A DNA stretch of 64,000 nucleotides from NCBI RefSeq assembly GCF_040149665.1, contig NZ_JBEFLP010000003.1:62001-126000 (forward strand), written 5' to 3'. The notes beneath the pieces are model-generated. The model was not told the origin of the DNA, did not search any database, and saw nothing but the letters and a program-made list of their open reading frames with translations. Of the stretch, positions 9,694 through 16,394 are shown in pieces; the stretch's first letter is position 1; each line of letters begins with the position of its first letter. A program made the translations under genes and the position numbers. Source of the DNA: Sulfitobacter sp. HNIBRBA3233 (GTDB lineage Bacteria; Pseudomonadota; Alphaproteobacteria; Rhodobacterales; Rhodobacteraceae).

Positions 9694-10418
9694 CTAGATT
9701 GATTTCAGCAAGAGCAATACGGCCCCGCCGGACGCAATGAAAAGCATCACAAAGCGCCCGATGTTGCGACTCATGTAGCCTCTATCCCGCTTTTCATTAG
9801 CATACCCCACGATCAAACCGGGCAGCATCAGCAGCGCAGGAAATGCCAGATGTAACGAAAAGACACCCGCGACACTCCGCGCGATCAGAGATGAGATTTA
9901 GGAAAACGTAAAGACCAACACCATTGTCGGCCGTGTCTTTTCAATTGGTTCGTTTTGATACAGGACGACCAGAGCCCCCCGGGAATGCCGGTGGCAGTCC
10001 CCATTACCCCAACGGCCACGCCACAGATTGCAAGATTGCCGGATGTCATCGCAAGTGCTTTTGCGAAGACAGTGATTGCAACAGCCACAAGGATCTTAAG
10101 GGCAAATACAATACCCAGAATGTCGCCCGGCAATAGCATGATGATTGCCGCACCAATCAATGTGCCCACAAAGATCGTCGGAAGCAGCAGTGTCACCTCT
10201 TTGCGCACCACGAAACTTCTGCCGTCGCCCAACATCAACAATGAAAGAAACAAGTTCACGAACAGCATCGGGCCTGGCACGCAATCAAAACTGATCAATG
10301 CAAGTAGCGGGGCGGCGATCATGCCAAACCCCATGCCGGTAGAGGTCTGGACAAGGGATGCAAAGACGACAAAACCGTTGGCGACCAAAAGAGATGGGAG
10401 CGACTGCGTCAGTTCCAA
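9694..10418 (-). pseudogene. Broken TauE/SafE-family sulfite/anion exporter gene
   Basis: From the ATG at 10418 the frame reads a TauE/SafE membrane protein (G-M-G-F-G-M-I-A-A-P, G-T-A-T-G-I-P-G) as far as about 9980. A one-base loss near the G-run at 9970-9982 then shifts it. The expected continuation (L-V-V-L-Y-Q-N-E-P-I-E-K-T-R-P) is in the next frame, which meets an in-frame TAA at 9898-9900. After that the same frame continues as good TauE sequence to a TAG at 9694. One frameshift plus one stop suggests a true pseudogene rather than a single sequencing error. It lies 20 bp upstream of the PLP gene on the same strand. Confidence 0.78.
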
Positions 10419-10494
10419 TTCATCTCATCCCTTGTCGCGATTGCGCGGGCGGATTGACCGCTGGGAAGTGGGGCGGGTCACACCCGCTGCGCAA

Positions 10495-10905
10495 TCAACT
10501 GAACGCCTTGGGCGGTTTTCTCAAGCGGTATCGAGCAATAGCCGAGCCCGAAAACTTTATCGGATGATCCTCACGGCGAAAGCCGGGCACGCCTGCCCCT
10601 CCGTCGCTTAGGCAGTGCGCCCGGGGGGTATCGAACAGCGTACGTTTCAGAACCTCACCCTGAGCGTCGACGGTTAAACGCAACGTCCGACCATTGTAAA
10701 AGAACGTGATACGCCAACGACCTGCGTCCTCCTCCACCCCGGTCTCACTACGGCTCGTGATCGTACCTTGTCGCATCAGGTCGGGCACGTCGGCGGGGGC
10801 CAAATCAAACGATGTGGCGATCAGTTCGGCCGGGACCAGAAAGCGGTTACCGTCAAAGGTAATCACGTCCGGCGTTGTGGTCGGCCTGGAACTTGATGTC
10901 GTCAT
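10495..10905 (-). CDS. DUF6522-like small protein
   Basis: 136 residues, soluble, no signal peptide. The core (residues about 15-95) reads I-T-F-D-G-N-R-F-L-V then T-S-R-S-E-T-G-V-E-E-D-A-G-R-W-R-I-T-F-F. I associate this pattern with DUF6522, found beside denitrification/NO genes in Rhodobacterales. The C-terminal 40 residues look less ordered and may be a frame extension. It starts 9 bp after the nsrR stop and is probably in that operon. Function unknown. Confidence 0.65.
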   Translation of the reverse strand: MTTSSSRPTTTPDVITFDGNRFLVPAELIATSFDLAPADVPDLMRQGTITSRSETGVEEDAGRWRITFFYNGRTLRLTVDAQGEVLKRTLFDTPRAHCLSDGGAGVPGFRREDHPIKFSGSAIARYRLRKPPKAFS

Positions 10906-10914
10906 TTGTCTGCC

Positions 10915-11340
10915 TCATATGCTCTGCGATTGGCGCAATGCGATGTCGGCGAGCGTGCTGCGGTCGAGCGATTCCAGAAAAGCGGTCTCGGCCACACGCA
11001 GCCGTGCTTTGAGACCGCAGGAGCCATCGAGCGTGCAGGCATTTCCGGTGGAGAAGCATTCGACCAAGGGCTGATCTTCCTCCAGCAGCTTGATCAACGC
11101 CCCGAGCGGGATATCACTTGCCGGTTTGGCAAGCCGTGCTCCGCCGCCTCCCCCACGCCGCGTTTCGACGACACCGGCTGCCGACAACCGCTGCATGATC
11201 TTGCTCAGGTGATTGCGGGACAGACCGAACTCATCGGCCATCTCAGCCGTGGAGTGGGCGCGGTCCGGCGCACCAGCCATGCGCATCAGCATGCGAAGGC
11301 CGTAATCCGTAAAAGATGTGAGACGCAAAGGGCTCTCCAC
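10915..11340 (-). CDS. nsrR: Rrf2-family nitric-oxide sensor/repressor NsrR
   Basis: 141 residues. The N-terminal winged helix (L-T-S-F-T-D-Y-G-L-R, then L-S-R-N-H-L-S-K-I-M) is typical of NsrR/IscR. Three cysteines, C95, C102 and C108, match the Fe-S cluster ligands whose nitrosylation releases DNA. The GTG start at 11340 is supported by the family N-terminus. It is divergent from the truncated haemoglobin gene, with a 15 bp dyad between them, so it likely represses itself and the NO-response genes to its right. Confidence 0.88.
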   Translation of the reverse strand: MESPLRLTSFTDYGLRMLMRMAGAPDRAHSTAEMADEFGLSRNHLSKIMQRLSAAGVVETRRGGGGGARLAKPASDIPLGALIKLLEEDQPLVECFSTGNACTLDGSCGLKARLRVAETAFLESLDRSTLADIALRQSQSI

Positions 11341-11350
11341 TACATGAATA

Positions 11351-11365
11351 GGTATTTACAATACC
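11351..11365. promoter_or_regulatory. Inverted repeat, candidate NsrR operator
   Basis: GGTATT-TAC-AATACC, perfect 6 bp arms with a 3 bp centre, lies in the 76 bp between nsrR and the haemoglobin gene. The AT-rich core fits an Rrf2-type site, though it is shorter than the classical NsrR consensus. The regulator assignment rests on position. Confidence 0.55.
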
Positions 11366-11416
11366 CATTAGCAGGTCTACGTCTTGGTGCAACGGAAAAA
11401 CCCTCAGGACGCCAGA

Positions 11417-11878
11417 ATGGTCGGCATGCAATCAGAACAACCTCGCATTTCATCAGCACGACCCGAGATGACCCGCGCGATCATGGACAAGACCGGCCTC
11501 GATCAAGGGATGCTGACGGATTTGGTACATCGATTTTACGGCAAGGTTCGCGCAGACAGTGTTCTCGGACCGATCTTCGCAAGCCGCATCACCGACTGGG
11601 AGCCACATCTTGCGCGGATGATAGCCTTCTGGTCGTCCGTCGCGTTGATGACAGGGCAGTATCACGGTGCACCGGTGCCGGCGCATGCGCATCTGCCGGT
11701 AACACGGACGCATTTCGACCGTTGGCTGAGCCTGTTTCGCGAGACCGCCTATGAGACCTGCCCACCTGCCGGTGCCGCGCATGTGATGATCCGCGCCGAG
11801 CGGATTGCACACTCTTTGCACATGGCCGTGGAGGACACGGCTCGCGCCAACTCAAAAACCGTTCCAAACCTGCGCTGA
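11417..11878 (+). CDS. Group III truncated haemoglobin
   Basis: 153 residues in a 2-over-2 globin fold. The segment D-L-V-H-R-F-Y-G-K-V-R-A-D-S-V-L-G-P-I-F is the helix A-B/E region, W-E-P-H-L-A-R-M-I-A-F-W-S-S-V precedes the haem pocket, and the proximal His is in P-V-T-R-T-H-F-D-R-W. Such globins bind O2 and NO, and their position beside NsrR and a haemerythrin points to NO scavenging. ATG 11417 has AGGA 8 bp upstream; an ATG 9 bp further is possible. Confidence 0.85.
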   Translation: MVGMQSEQPRISSARPEMTRAIMDKTGLDQGMLTDLVHRFYGKVRADSVLGPIFASRITDWEPHLARMIAFWSSVALMTGQYHGAPVPAHAHLPVTRTHFDRWLSLFRETAYETCPPAGAAHVMIRAERIAHSLHMAVEDTARANSKTVPNLR

Positions 11879-11893
11879 CGAAAGGATGCTGCA

Positions 11894-12367
11894 ATGCCTG
11901 ATGCAAGCCCGCCACAAGACCCTGCTGAGCTGACCCGGTACATCGAAACGCGCTATCATGAGCGGCACCGCGAACAGCTTCCCGTGCTTGCCCAGATGGC
12001 CGAACGGGTCGAAACGGTGCATTTCGGCGATGATGATGTGCCGGAGGGTTTGTCCGCCCTGCTGGAGCGGATGATCGGCGAGATGGAAGTGCATATGAAA
12101 AAAGAGGAACTGATCCTCTTCCCCGCCATCCGCAAGGGGGGGATGCCCGGCATCGAAAACCCGATTGCGGTCATGCGTGCTGATCACGACGATCACGCCA
12201 CCGAAATTGCCGAGATTCGCCGTCTGACCGGCAATTTGACCTTGCCGGCGGGGGTCTGCGGCACCTGGACTGCGCTTTACACCGGGCTGGCGGGGTTCCT
12301 CGGCGACCTGGAGGAGCATATGCGCCTGGAAAACGATGTCTTGTTCCCACAGTTCGAGCCGGCTTGA
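11894..12367 (+). CDS. Haemerythrin-domain protein (NorA/RIC-like)
   Basis: 157 residues, one haemerythrin four-helix bundle. Di-iron ligands are visible as Y-H-E-R-H near residues 22-25, H67 with E71 in H-M-K-K-E-E, H98 in D-H-D-D-H, and H142 with E146 in H-M-R-L-E-N-D. The ScdA_N domain of YtfE is absent, so it resembles the haemerythrin-only NorA proteins, which bind NO or repair iron centres. It follows the haemoglobin gene by 15 bp with an AAGGA ribosome site, in the same operon. Confidence 0.85.
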   Translation: MPDASPPQDPAELTRYIETRYHERHREQLPVLAQMAERVETVHFGDDDVPEGLSALLERMIGEMEVHMKKEELILFPAIRKGGMPGIENPIAVMRADHDDHATEIAEIRRLTGNLTLPAGVCGTWTALYTGLAGFLGDLEEHMRLENDVLFPQFEPA

Positions 12368-12380
12368 GGGCGCTCGCGAA

Positions 12381-13076
12381 ATGGGGATCACAGACACTGG
12401 AAGCCGTTTCGCCTCGCCGCCGTGCCTCGCGGGCGAGATCGCGCCAGACTATTTTGATCCGATGGCGGTGGATCCCGAACAGGCGCGGGACGTGGCGCGA
12501 TGGCGAACGTCGGAACGTGCGCGACTGCGCGCCGAACGCCAAGCGCTCAGCGTCAGCGACCGTGCAGCCGTGGGAGCGGCGGTCTCCAGGCATCTGCGAG
12601 AGCTGCTGTTAACGCGCTTTGACGGCGCGCAGGGCAAGGTGATCTCGGCGTATTGGCCAATCAAGGGAGAGCCCGATCTGCGACCGCTGATGGCCGATCT
12701 GCACGCGGCACGTGTCACAATTGCTTTGCCATTGGTCGAACACAAAGCGGCGCCGCTTGTCTTTCGCCGCTGGACCCCCGACACAATCATGGTGCGGGGG
12801 GATTGGAACATTCCCGTCCCGCCGCCCGAGGCAGACGCACTGACACCCGACATAACGCTGGCACCATTGGTGGGCTGGGACAGCGCAGGCTTCCGACTTG
12901 GCTATGGGGGTGGCTATTTCGACAGAACGCTGGCCGCGCTGCGTCCGCGGCCTTTTACCATCGGTATCGGGTTTCACTCCGCCTGCCTGACAACGATTTT
13001 CCCACAGCCTCACGATATTCCCTTGGACGTCATCCTGACCCAAGAGGGCGCGCAAGTTTTGAGACAAACACCATGA
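12381..13076 (+). CDS. 5-formyltetrahydrofolate cyclo-ligase family protein
   Basis: 231 residues. The family's ATP/folate motif G-Y-G-G-G-Y-F-D-R-T-L lies near residue 180, and K-G-E-P-D-L-R-P-L and the N-terminal R-A-R-L-R-A-E-R-Q-A-L also fit. Canonical enzymes convert 5-formyl-THF to 5,10-methenyl-THF. The copy inside an NO cluster may have a specialised role, which the sequence does not reveal. Its stop overlaps the nnrS start (ATGA), so the two are coupled. An N-terminal extension of about 40 residues precedes the usual start of the fold. Confidence 0.8.
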   Translation: MGITDTGSRFASPPCLAGEIAPDYFDPMAVDPEQARDVARWRTSERARLRAERQALSVSDRAAVGAAVSRHLRELLLTRFDGAQGKVISAYWPIKGEPDLRPLMADLHAARVTIALPLVEHKAAPLVFRRWTPDTIMVRGDWNIPVPPPEADALTPDITLAPLVGWDSAGFRLGYGGGYFDRTLAALRPRPFTIGIGFHSACLTTIFPQPHDIPLDVILTQEGAQVLRQTP

Positions 13077-14284
13077 GCAGCACAGCTGAGCAAATGCGCG
13101 CCTGGCGTGGCCCGGCACTGCTTACATTCGGCTTTCGCCCCTTTTTCCTCGGGGCTGGGGTCTGGGCCGTACTGATCATGGCGCTTTGGGTGCCAATGCT
13201 GTCTGGTGCTCTGACAGTGCCGACGGCCTTCGATCCGGTGTCATGGCATGCGCATGAATTCCTGTTCGGGTATCTCTCGGCCGTCGTTGCGGGGTTTCTG
13301 CTGACGGCGGTGCCGAACTGGACCGGTCGTCTGCCGATTGTTGGCTGGTCGTTGGGCGGGCTGGCTGCGCTTTGGGTGGCAGGGCGCGTTGCCGTAGGGC
13401 TGTCGCTGCTGCTGCCGCCTCTCGTGGTCGCCGTCGTCGACCTCGCGATGCCGGTCGCCCTTGGGTTTGTGATCGCGCGCGAGATTGTCGCGGGCAAGAA
13501 TTGGAAGAACCTTATCGTTCTCGGCATGCTGGCCGCGTTCACGCTTGCCAATGCGCTGTTTCATTGGGAGGCCGCGACTGGCTCCTATGCCGCGCAAGGC
13601 TATGGCCTGCGCCTGGGGCTTGTCGCTGGCGTGATGATGATCGCCGTGATTGGCGGGCGGATTGTGCCGTCTTTCACGCGCAACTGGCTCGTCAAACGTG
13701 GTGACGGACAATTGCCGACACCGCCGATGCAGAAACTCGACAAGGGCGCCCTGCTGCTGCTTCTAGCGGCGCTTTTGATCTGGGTCGTCTTGCCGGTCCA
13801 CTGGGTCGCGGGCTTCGCGCTTCTTCTGGCGGGGATTGCGCATGCCCTCCGTCTGGCGCGGTGGGCCGGGTATCGCACGGGACCCGAGCCGCTGGTTGCC
13901 GTTCTGCACGTCGCCTATGCCTTTGTGCCGCTGGGGGCACTCGCCATCGCCGCGGAAACTCTCCGGCCGGACCTCTTCGGGGCGGCAGCGGCACAGCATA
14001 TTTGGATGGCCGGGGCGATCGGGCTGATGACGCTGGCCGTGATGACCCGTGCCACGCTGGGGCATACGGGCAAGCCGCTGACGGCCGGGATCGGAACGGT
14101 TGGTGTCTATCTTGCTTTGATTGTGGCGGTTCTGGCTCGGGTGGGTGCGGGGGTCTGGCCGTCCGAGGCGGACTGGCTGCACCTGATCGCGGGCCTTGGC
14201 TGGATCACGGGCTTCGGTGGGTTCGTCATGATTTATGGGCCTCTGCTGCTGCGATTACCGCCGGACAAGCGACCCGGAGACTAG
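13073..14284 (+). CDS. nnrS: NnrS-family haem/copper membrane protein
   Basis: 403 residues with about 12 transmembrane helices. W-H-A-H-E-F-L-F-G-Y and G-G-R-I-V-P-S-F-T-R-N-W are signatures of NnrS, a membrane protein induced by NO in denitrifiers that protects against NO-iron complexes. The start at 13073 overlaps the preceding stop by 4 bp; longer upstream frames are out-of-register sequence of the cyclo-ligase gene. Followed at once by nnrU. Confidence 0.92.
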   Translation: MSSTAEQMRAWRGPALLTFGFRPFFLGAGVWAVLIMALWVPMLSGALTVPTAFDPVSWHAHEFLFGYLSAVVAGFLLTAVPNWTGRLPIVGWSLGGLAALWVAGRVAVGLSLLLPPLVVAVVDLAMPVALGFVIAREIVAGKNWKNLIVLGMLAAFTLANALFHWEAATGSYAAQGYGLRLGLVAGVMMIAVIGGRIVPSFTRNWLVKRGDGQLPTPPMQKLDKGALLLLLAALLIWVVLPVHWVAGFALLLAGIAHALRLARWAGYRTGPEPLVAVLHVAYAFVPLGALAIAAETLRPDLFGAAAAQHIWMAGAIGLMTLAVMTRATLGHTGKPLTAGIGTVGVYLALIVAVLARVGAGVWPSEADWLHLIAGLGWITGFGGFVMIYGPLLLRLPPDKRPGD

Positions 14285-14288
14285 GGAA

Positions 14289-14957
14289 GTGGGCTGGTTG
14301 GAATTTGCATTGGCTTGGGTGGGCTTCATGGTCACCCATTCGCTCCCCTTGCGCGCTCCCGTACGGCCGTGGTTGCAGGCCCGGTTGGGCCAACGCGGGT
14401 TCACGATTGCCTATTCTGTTTTGTCGCTGGCCGCGCTGGTGTGGCTGATCGGAGCCGCCGGGCGCGCGCCTGTCGTGCTGCTGTGGAACTGGACGCCGTG
14501 GCAGGCGCATGTTCCACTTGCTGCGATGCTGCTCGTCTGCGTGATCCTGGCGCTCGCCATCGGGCGGCCGAACCCGTTTTCCTTCGGCGGCGCGCATAAC
14601 GACCGCTTTGATCCGACGCACGCTGGAATAGTTCGGATGACGCGGCACCCGATACTTCTGGCATTGTCGCTTTGGGCGTTGGCGCATATCGTGCCCAACG
14701 GCGATCTGGCGCATGTGCTCTTGTTCGGATTTTTCGCGATCTTCGCCGCGATCGGCGGGCGTCTTGTCGACCGGCGGCGGCAGCGTGACATGGGGGTGGC
14801 GTGGCACCGTCTGCATGCCGAGGTGACATCCAGCCTTGGGACTGCCAGACCGACCTCCTGGGGCGCGGCGATCGTCCGCGGGATCGCTGGCGTCGCGTTT
14901 TATGTCGGCTTGATCTGGGTGCATCCATGGTTGTTTGGTGTCAGCCCGCTGGGCTGA
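14289..14957 (+). CDS. nnrU: NnrU-family membrane protein
   Basis: 222 residues with about 6 transmembrane segments. F-M-V-T-H-S-L-P-L-R near the N-terminus and V-R-M-T-R-H-P-I-L-L are the NnrU/isoprenylcysteine-methyltransferase-like signature. NnrU accompanies nitrite/NO reductase clusters; its biochemical role is unsettled. The GTG at 14289 is the first start after the nnrS stop (4 bp gap) and gives the usual M-G-W-L-E-F N-terminus; its ribosome site is poor, suggesting coupling. Confidence 0.87.
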   Translation: MGWLEFALAWVGFMVTHSLPLRAPVRPWLQARLGQRGFTIAYSVLSLAALVWLIGAAGRAPVVLLWNWTPWQAHVPLAAMLLVCVILALAIGRPNPFSFGGAHNDRFDPTHAGIVRMTRHPILLALSLWALAHIVPNGDLAHVLLFGFFAIFAAIGGRLVDRRRQRDMGVAWHRLHAEVTSSLGTARPTSWGAAIVRGIAGVAFYVGLIWVHPWLFGVSPLG

Positions 14958-14969
14958 GAAAACCCATGA

Positions 14970-14983
14970 TTGATTCCGATCAA
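14970..14983. promoter_or_regulatory. FNR/Dnr-type box upstream of the CBS gene
   Basis: TTGATTCCGATCAA is a perfect TTGAT-N4-ATCAA palindrome, the consensus for FNR/FnrL/Dnr regulators. It ends 61 bp before the CBS-protein start, a distance compatible with activation at about -41. Confidence 0.8.
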
Positions 14984-15044
14984 GGCGCGCGCACCGAGAT
15001 CGGCTACAGTATCTTGCAGCAGTTGATGCATGGAACCGCTTCCG

Positions 15045-15473
15045 ATGAAAACGCTTCGGCAAATCCTGGACGAGAAGGGCACGGAGGTCTTCAGTGTGAC
15101 GCCTGATGCCACCGTTCTTGATGCCATCCAGGCGATGGCCGATCATGACATCGGGGCGCTTGTTGTTCTGGATGGTGAGATGCTGGTCGGGATTATTACC
15201 GAGCAGCATTACGCACGAAGGGTTTTTCTGAAGGGCAAATCCTCTCCCAAAACCAAAGTCAGGGACATCATGACAACCCCGGTTGTCTGCGCCGATCCCG
15301 GCCAGTCAACCGATCAGGGTCTGGCTTTGATGACGGAAAAGAAGATACGTCATTTGCCGGTCATCCGTGAGAACCGGGTCATTGGCATTGTCTCGATCGG
15401 CGATCTGGTAAAAAGCAAGATCAGCGACCAGCGCTTCGTGATCGACCAACTGGAGCGATACATATCCGGGTAG
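15045..15473 (+). CDS. CBS-domain pair protein
   Basis: 142 residues, two CBS motifs in tandem (about residues 8-65 and 75-135). Both end in the I-G-I-V/V-G-I-I strand, the nucleotide-binding Bateman module. No enzymatic or transport domain is attached, so it probably senses adenine nucleotides or NAD for a partner. M-K-T-L-R-Q-I-L-D is the usual start for this stand-alone family, with GGAA upstream; an ATG 15 bp earlier is possible. The FNR-type box upstream indicates low-oxygen control. Confidence 0.85.
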   Translation: MKTLRQILDEKGTEVFSVTPDATVLDAIQAMADHDIGALVVLDGEMLVGIITEQHYARRVFLKGKSSPKTKVRDIMTTPVVCADPGQSTDQGLALMTEKKIRHLPVIRENRVIGIVSIGDLVKSKISDQRFVIDQLERYISG

Positions 15474-15532
15474 CGAGCGCTTTTGTGGTGCCCGGATAAC
15501 CGGTGACGCCGCGCGTCTCATTTTGAGCCGAA

Positions 15533-15546
15533 TTGCGCCAGATCAA
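15533..15546. promoter_or_regulatory. FNR/Dnr-type box upstream of the DUF6455 pair
   Basis: TTGCGCCAGATCAA differs from TTGAT-N4-ATCAA in the left half-site only and keeps the essential TTG-N8-CAA. It ends 60 bp before the start at 15607, almost the same distance as the box upstream of the CBS gene. Confidence 0.6.
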
Positions 15547-15606
15547 GGTATTCAGTGATTCTACGCATAAGGTGAGCATGTGCAACACAGGGGAGGTGTG
15601 TCTGCC

Positions 15607-15900
15607 ATGACAACAAGCTTGTTCGAGACAACGATTGGTGCCTTCGAAGAACGCATGGCGCTCAGGCGGAAAATGCTCAACGTCACGGGTGTCACGCTCC
15701 CGAAACGGCGTATGCCGAAGGACGTGGAAGACAAAATTCGCGACACCATTATCAACTGCTACGAATGCAAGAGCGGCGACACCTGCGCAAGCTGGCTTGC
15801 GACAGCGGAGGATGGCGTGCCGCCGCCCGCGTTCTGTCCGAACCGGAACACGATCCTGCGTTTGAAGGCAGACGGCTACACAAAGGAACCGGGCGCATGA
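15607..15900 (+). CDS. DUF6455-like small cysteine protein, copy 1
   Basis: 97 residues, soluble. The conserved part is N-C-Y-E-C-K-S-G-D-T-C-A-S-W-L with P-P-P-A-F-C-P-N-R near the C-terminus: four cysteines that could bind metal or an Fe-S cluster. I recognise the family as DUF6455, seen near denitrification genes; its function is unknown. The start at 15607 gives a compact family-like N-terminus. It is coupled to copy 2 by an ATGA overlap. Confidence 0.75.
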   Translation: MTTSLFETTIGAFEERMALRRKMLNVTGVTLPKRRMPKDVEDKIRDTIINCYECKSGDTCASWLATAEDGVPPPAFCPNRNTILRLKADGYTKEPGA

Positions 15901-16166
15901 CCATTCGTGAGGCACTTGGCAGCTTTTACGCGGTCCGCGAGGCGCGGTTGGGCCAGATGGGAGGTATGCTTGATATCACCGGCGCGATGACGGCCCTTGA
16001 ACGCGGGCTGTGTGGGGACTCGGAGCTTCAGTCAGCCGTCATCAGATGTCTGAACTGTCGGAATGACGAGGCCTGCAAGGCTTGGTTGGCAAAGGCCGAG
16101 CACGGTGCTCCGCCACCGTCCTTCTGTCCGAACGCACAGCTGTTTGACGGGCTGAGACCGCGCTAA
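15897..16166 (+). CDS. DUF6455-like small cysteine protein, copy 2
   Basis: 89 residues, a divergent paralogue of the preceding protein. It keeps the spacing R-C-L-N-C-R-N-D-E-A-C-K-A-W-L and P-P-P-S-F-C-P-N, so the four cysteines are conserved between the copies while most other residues differ. It overlaps copy 1 by 4 bp and is the last complete gene before the transposon end at 16249. Confidence 0.75.
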   Translation: MTIREALGSFYAVREARLGQMGGMLDITGAMTALERGLCGDSELQSAVIRCLNCRNDEACKAWLAKAEHGAPPPSFCPNAQLFDGLRPR

Positions 16167-16172
16167 GTCACT

Positions 16173-16248
16173 TTACGCGCCGAGAACGTCCTCGATCCAG
16201 GTTTTGGCCGCCACGGCCCGCGGCAGGCCCAGCGTGCCGATCGCCAGT
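16173..16248 (-). pseudogene. C-terminal remnant of a gene cut by the transposon
   Basis: On the minus strand the last 24 codons read L-A-I-G-T-L-G-L-P-R-A-V-A-A-K-T-W-I-E-D and end at a TAA, with a plausible alpha-helical C-terminus. The frame is cut at the transposon boundary and its 5' part is not at the other end of the element. The parent protein is not recognised. Confidence 0.4.
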
Positions 16249-16257
16249 TGTCGCGTA

Positions 16258-16363
16258 GCCCCTAATTGTGAGATGAGAAATCCAACGAAATCAACGGCTG
16301 TCCTTTGCCCTTAAATATGAGATTTTGCCTTTAATTCCGATATTCTTGCCCTTAAACCTGAGA
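16258..16363 (+). repeat. Array of four TniA-binding-type repeats at the left end
   Basis: Imperfect 16-mers starting at 16258, 16307, 16327 and 16348 follow GCCCTTAAWNNTGAGA. Multiple transposase sites just inside the terminus are typical of Tn7/Tn402-type ends. Confidence 0.75.
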
Positions 16364-16394
16364 CAGGGTTCACAGACATGTGCGGCAAATATCG

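Noticed and set aside
15466-15494. Inverted repeat ATCCGGG...CCCGGAT after the CBS gene as a terminator.
   Set aside because: The first arm overlaps the last codons, the loop is 15 nt and no T-run follows; too weak to list as a terminator.
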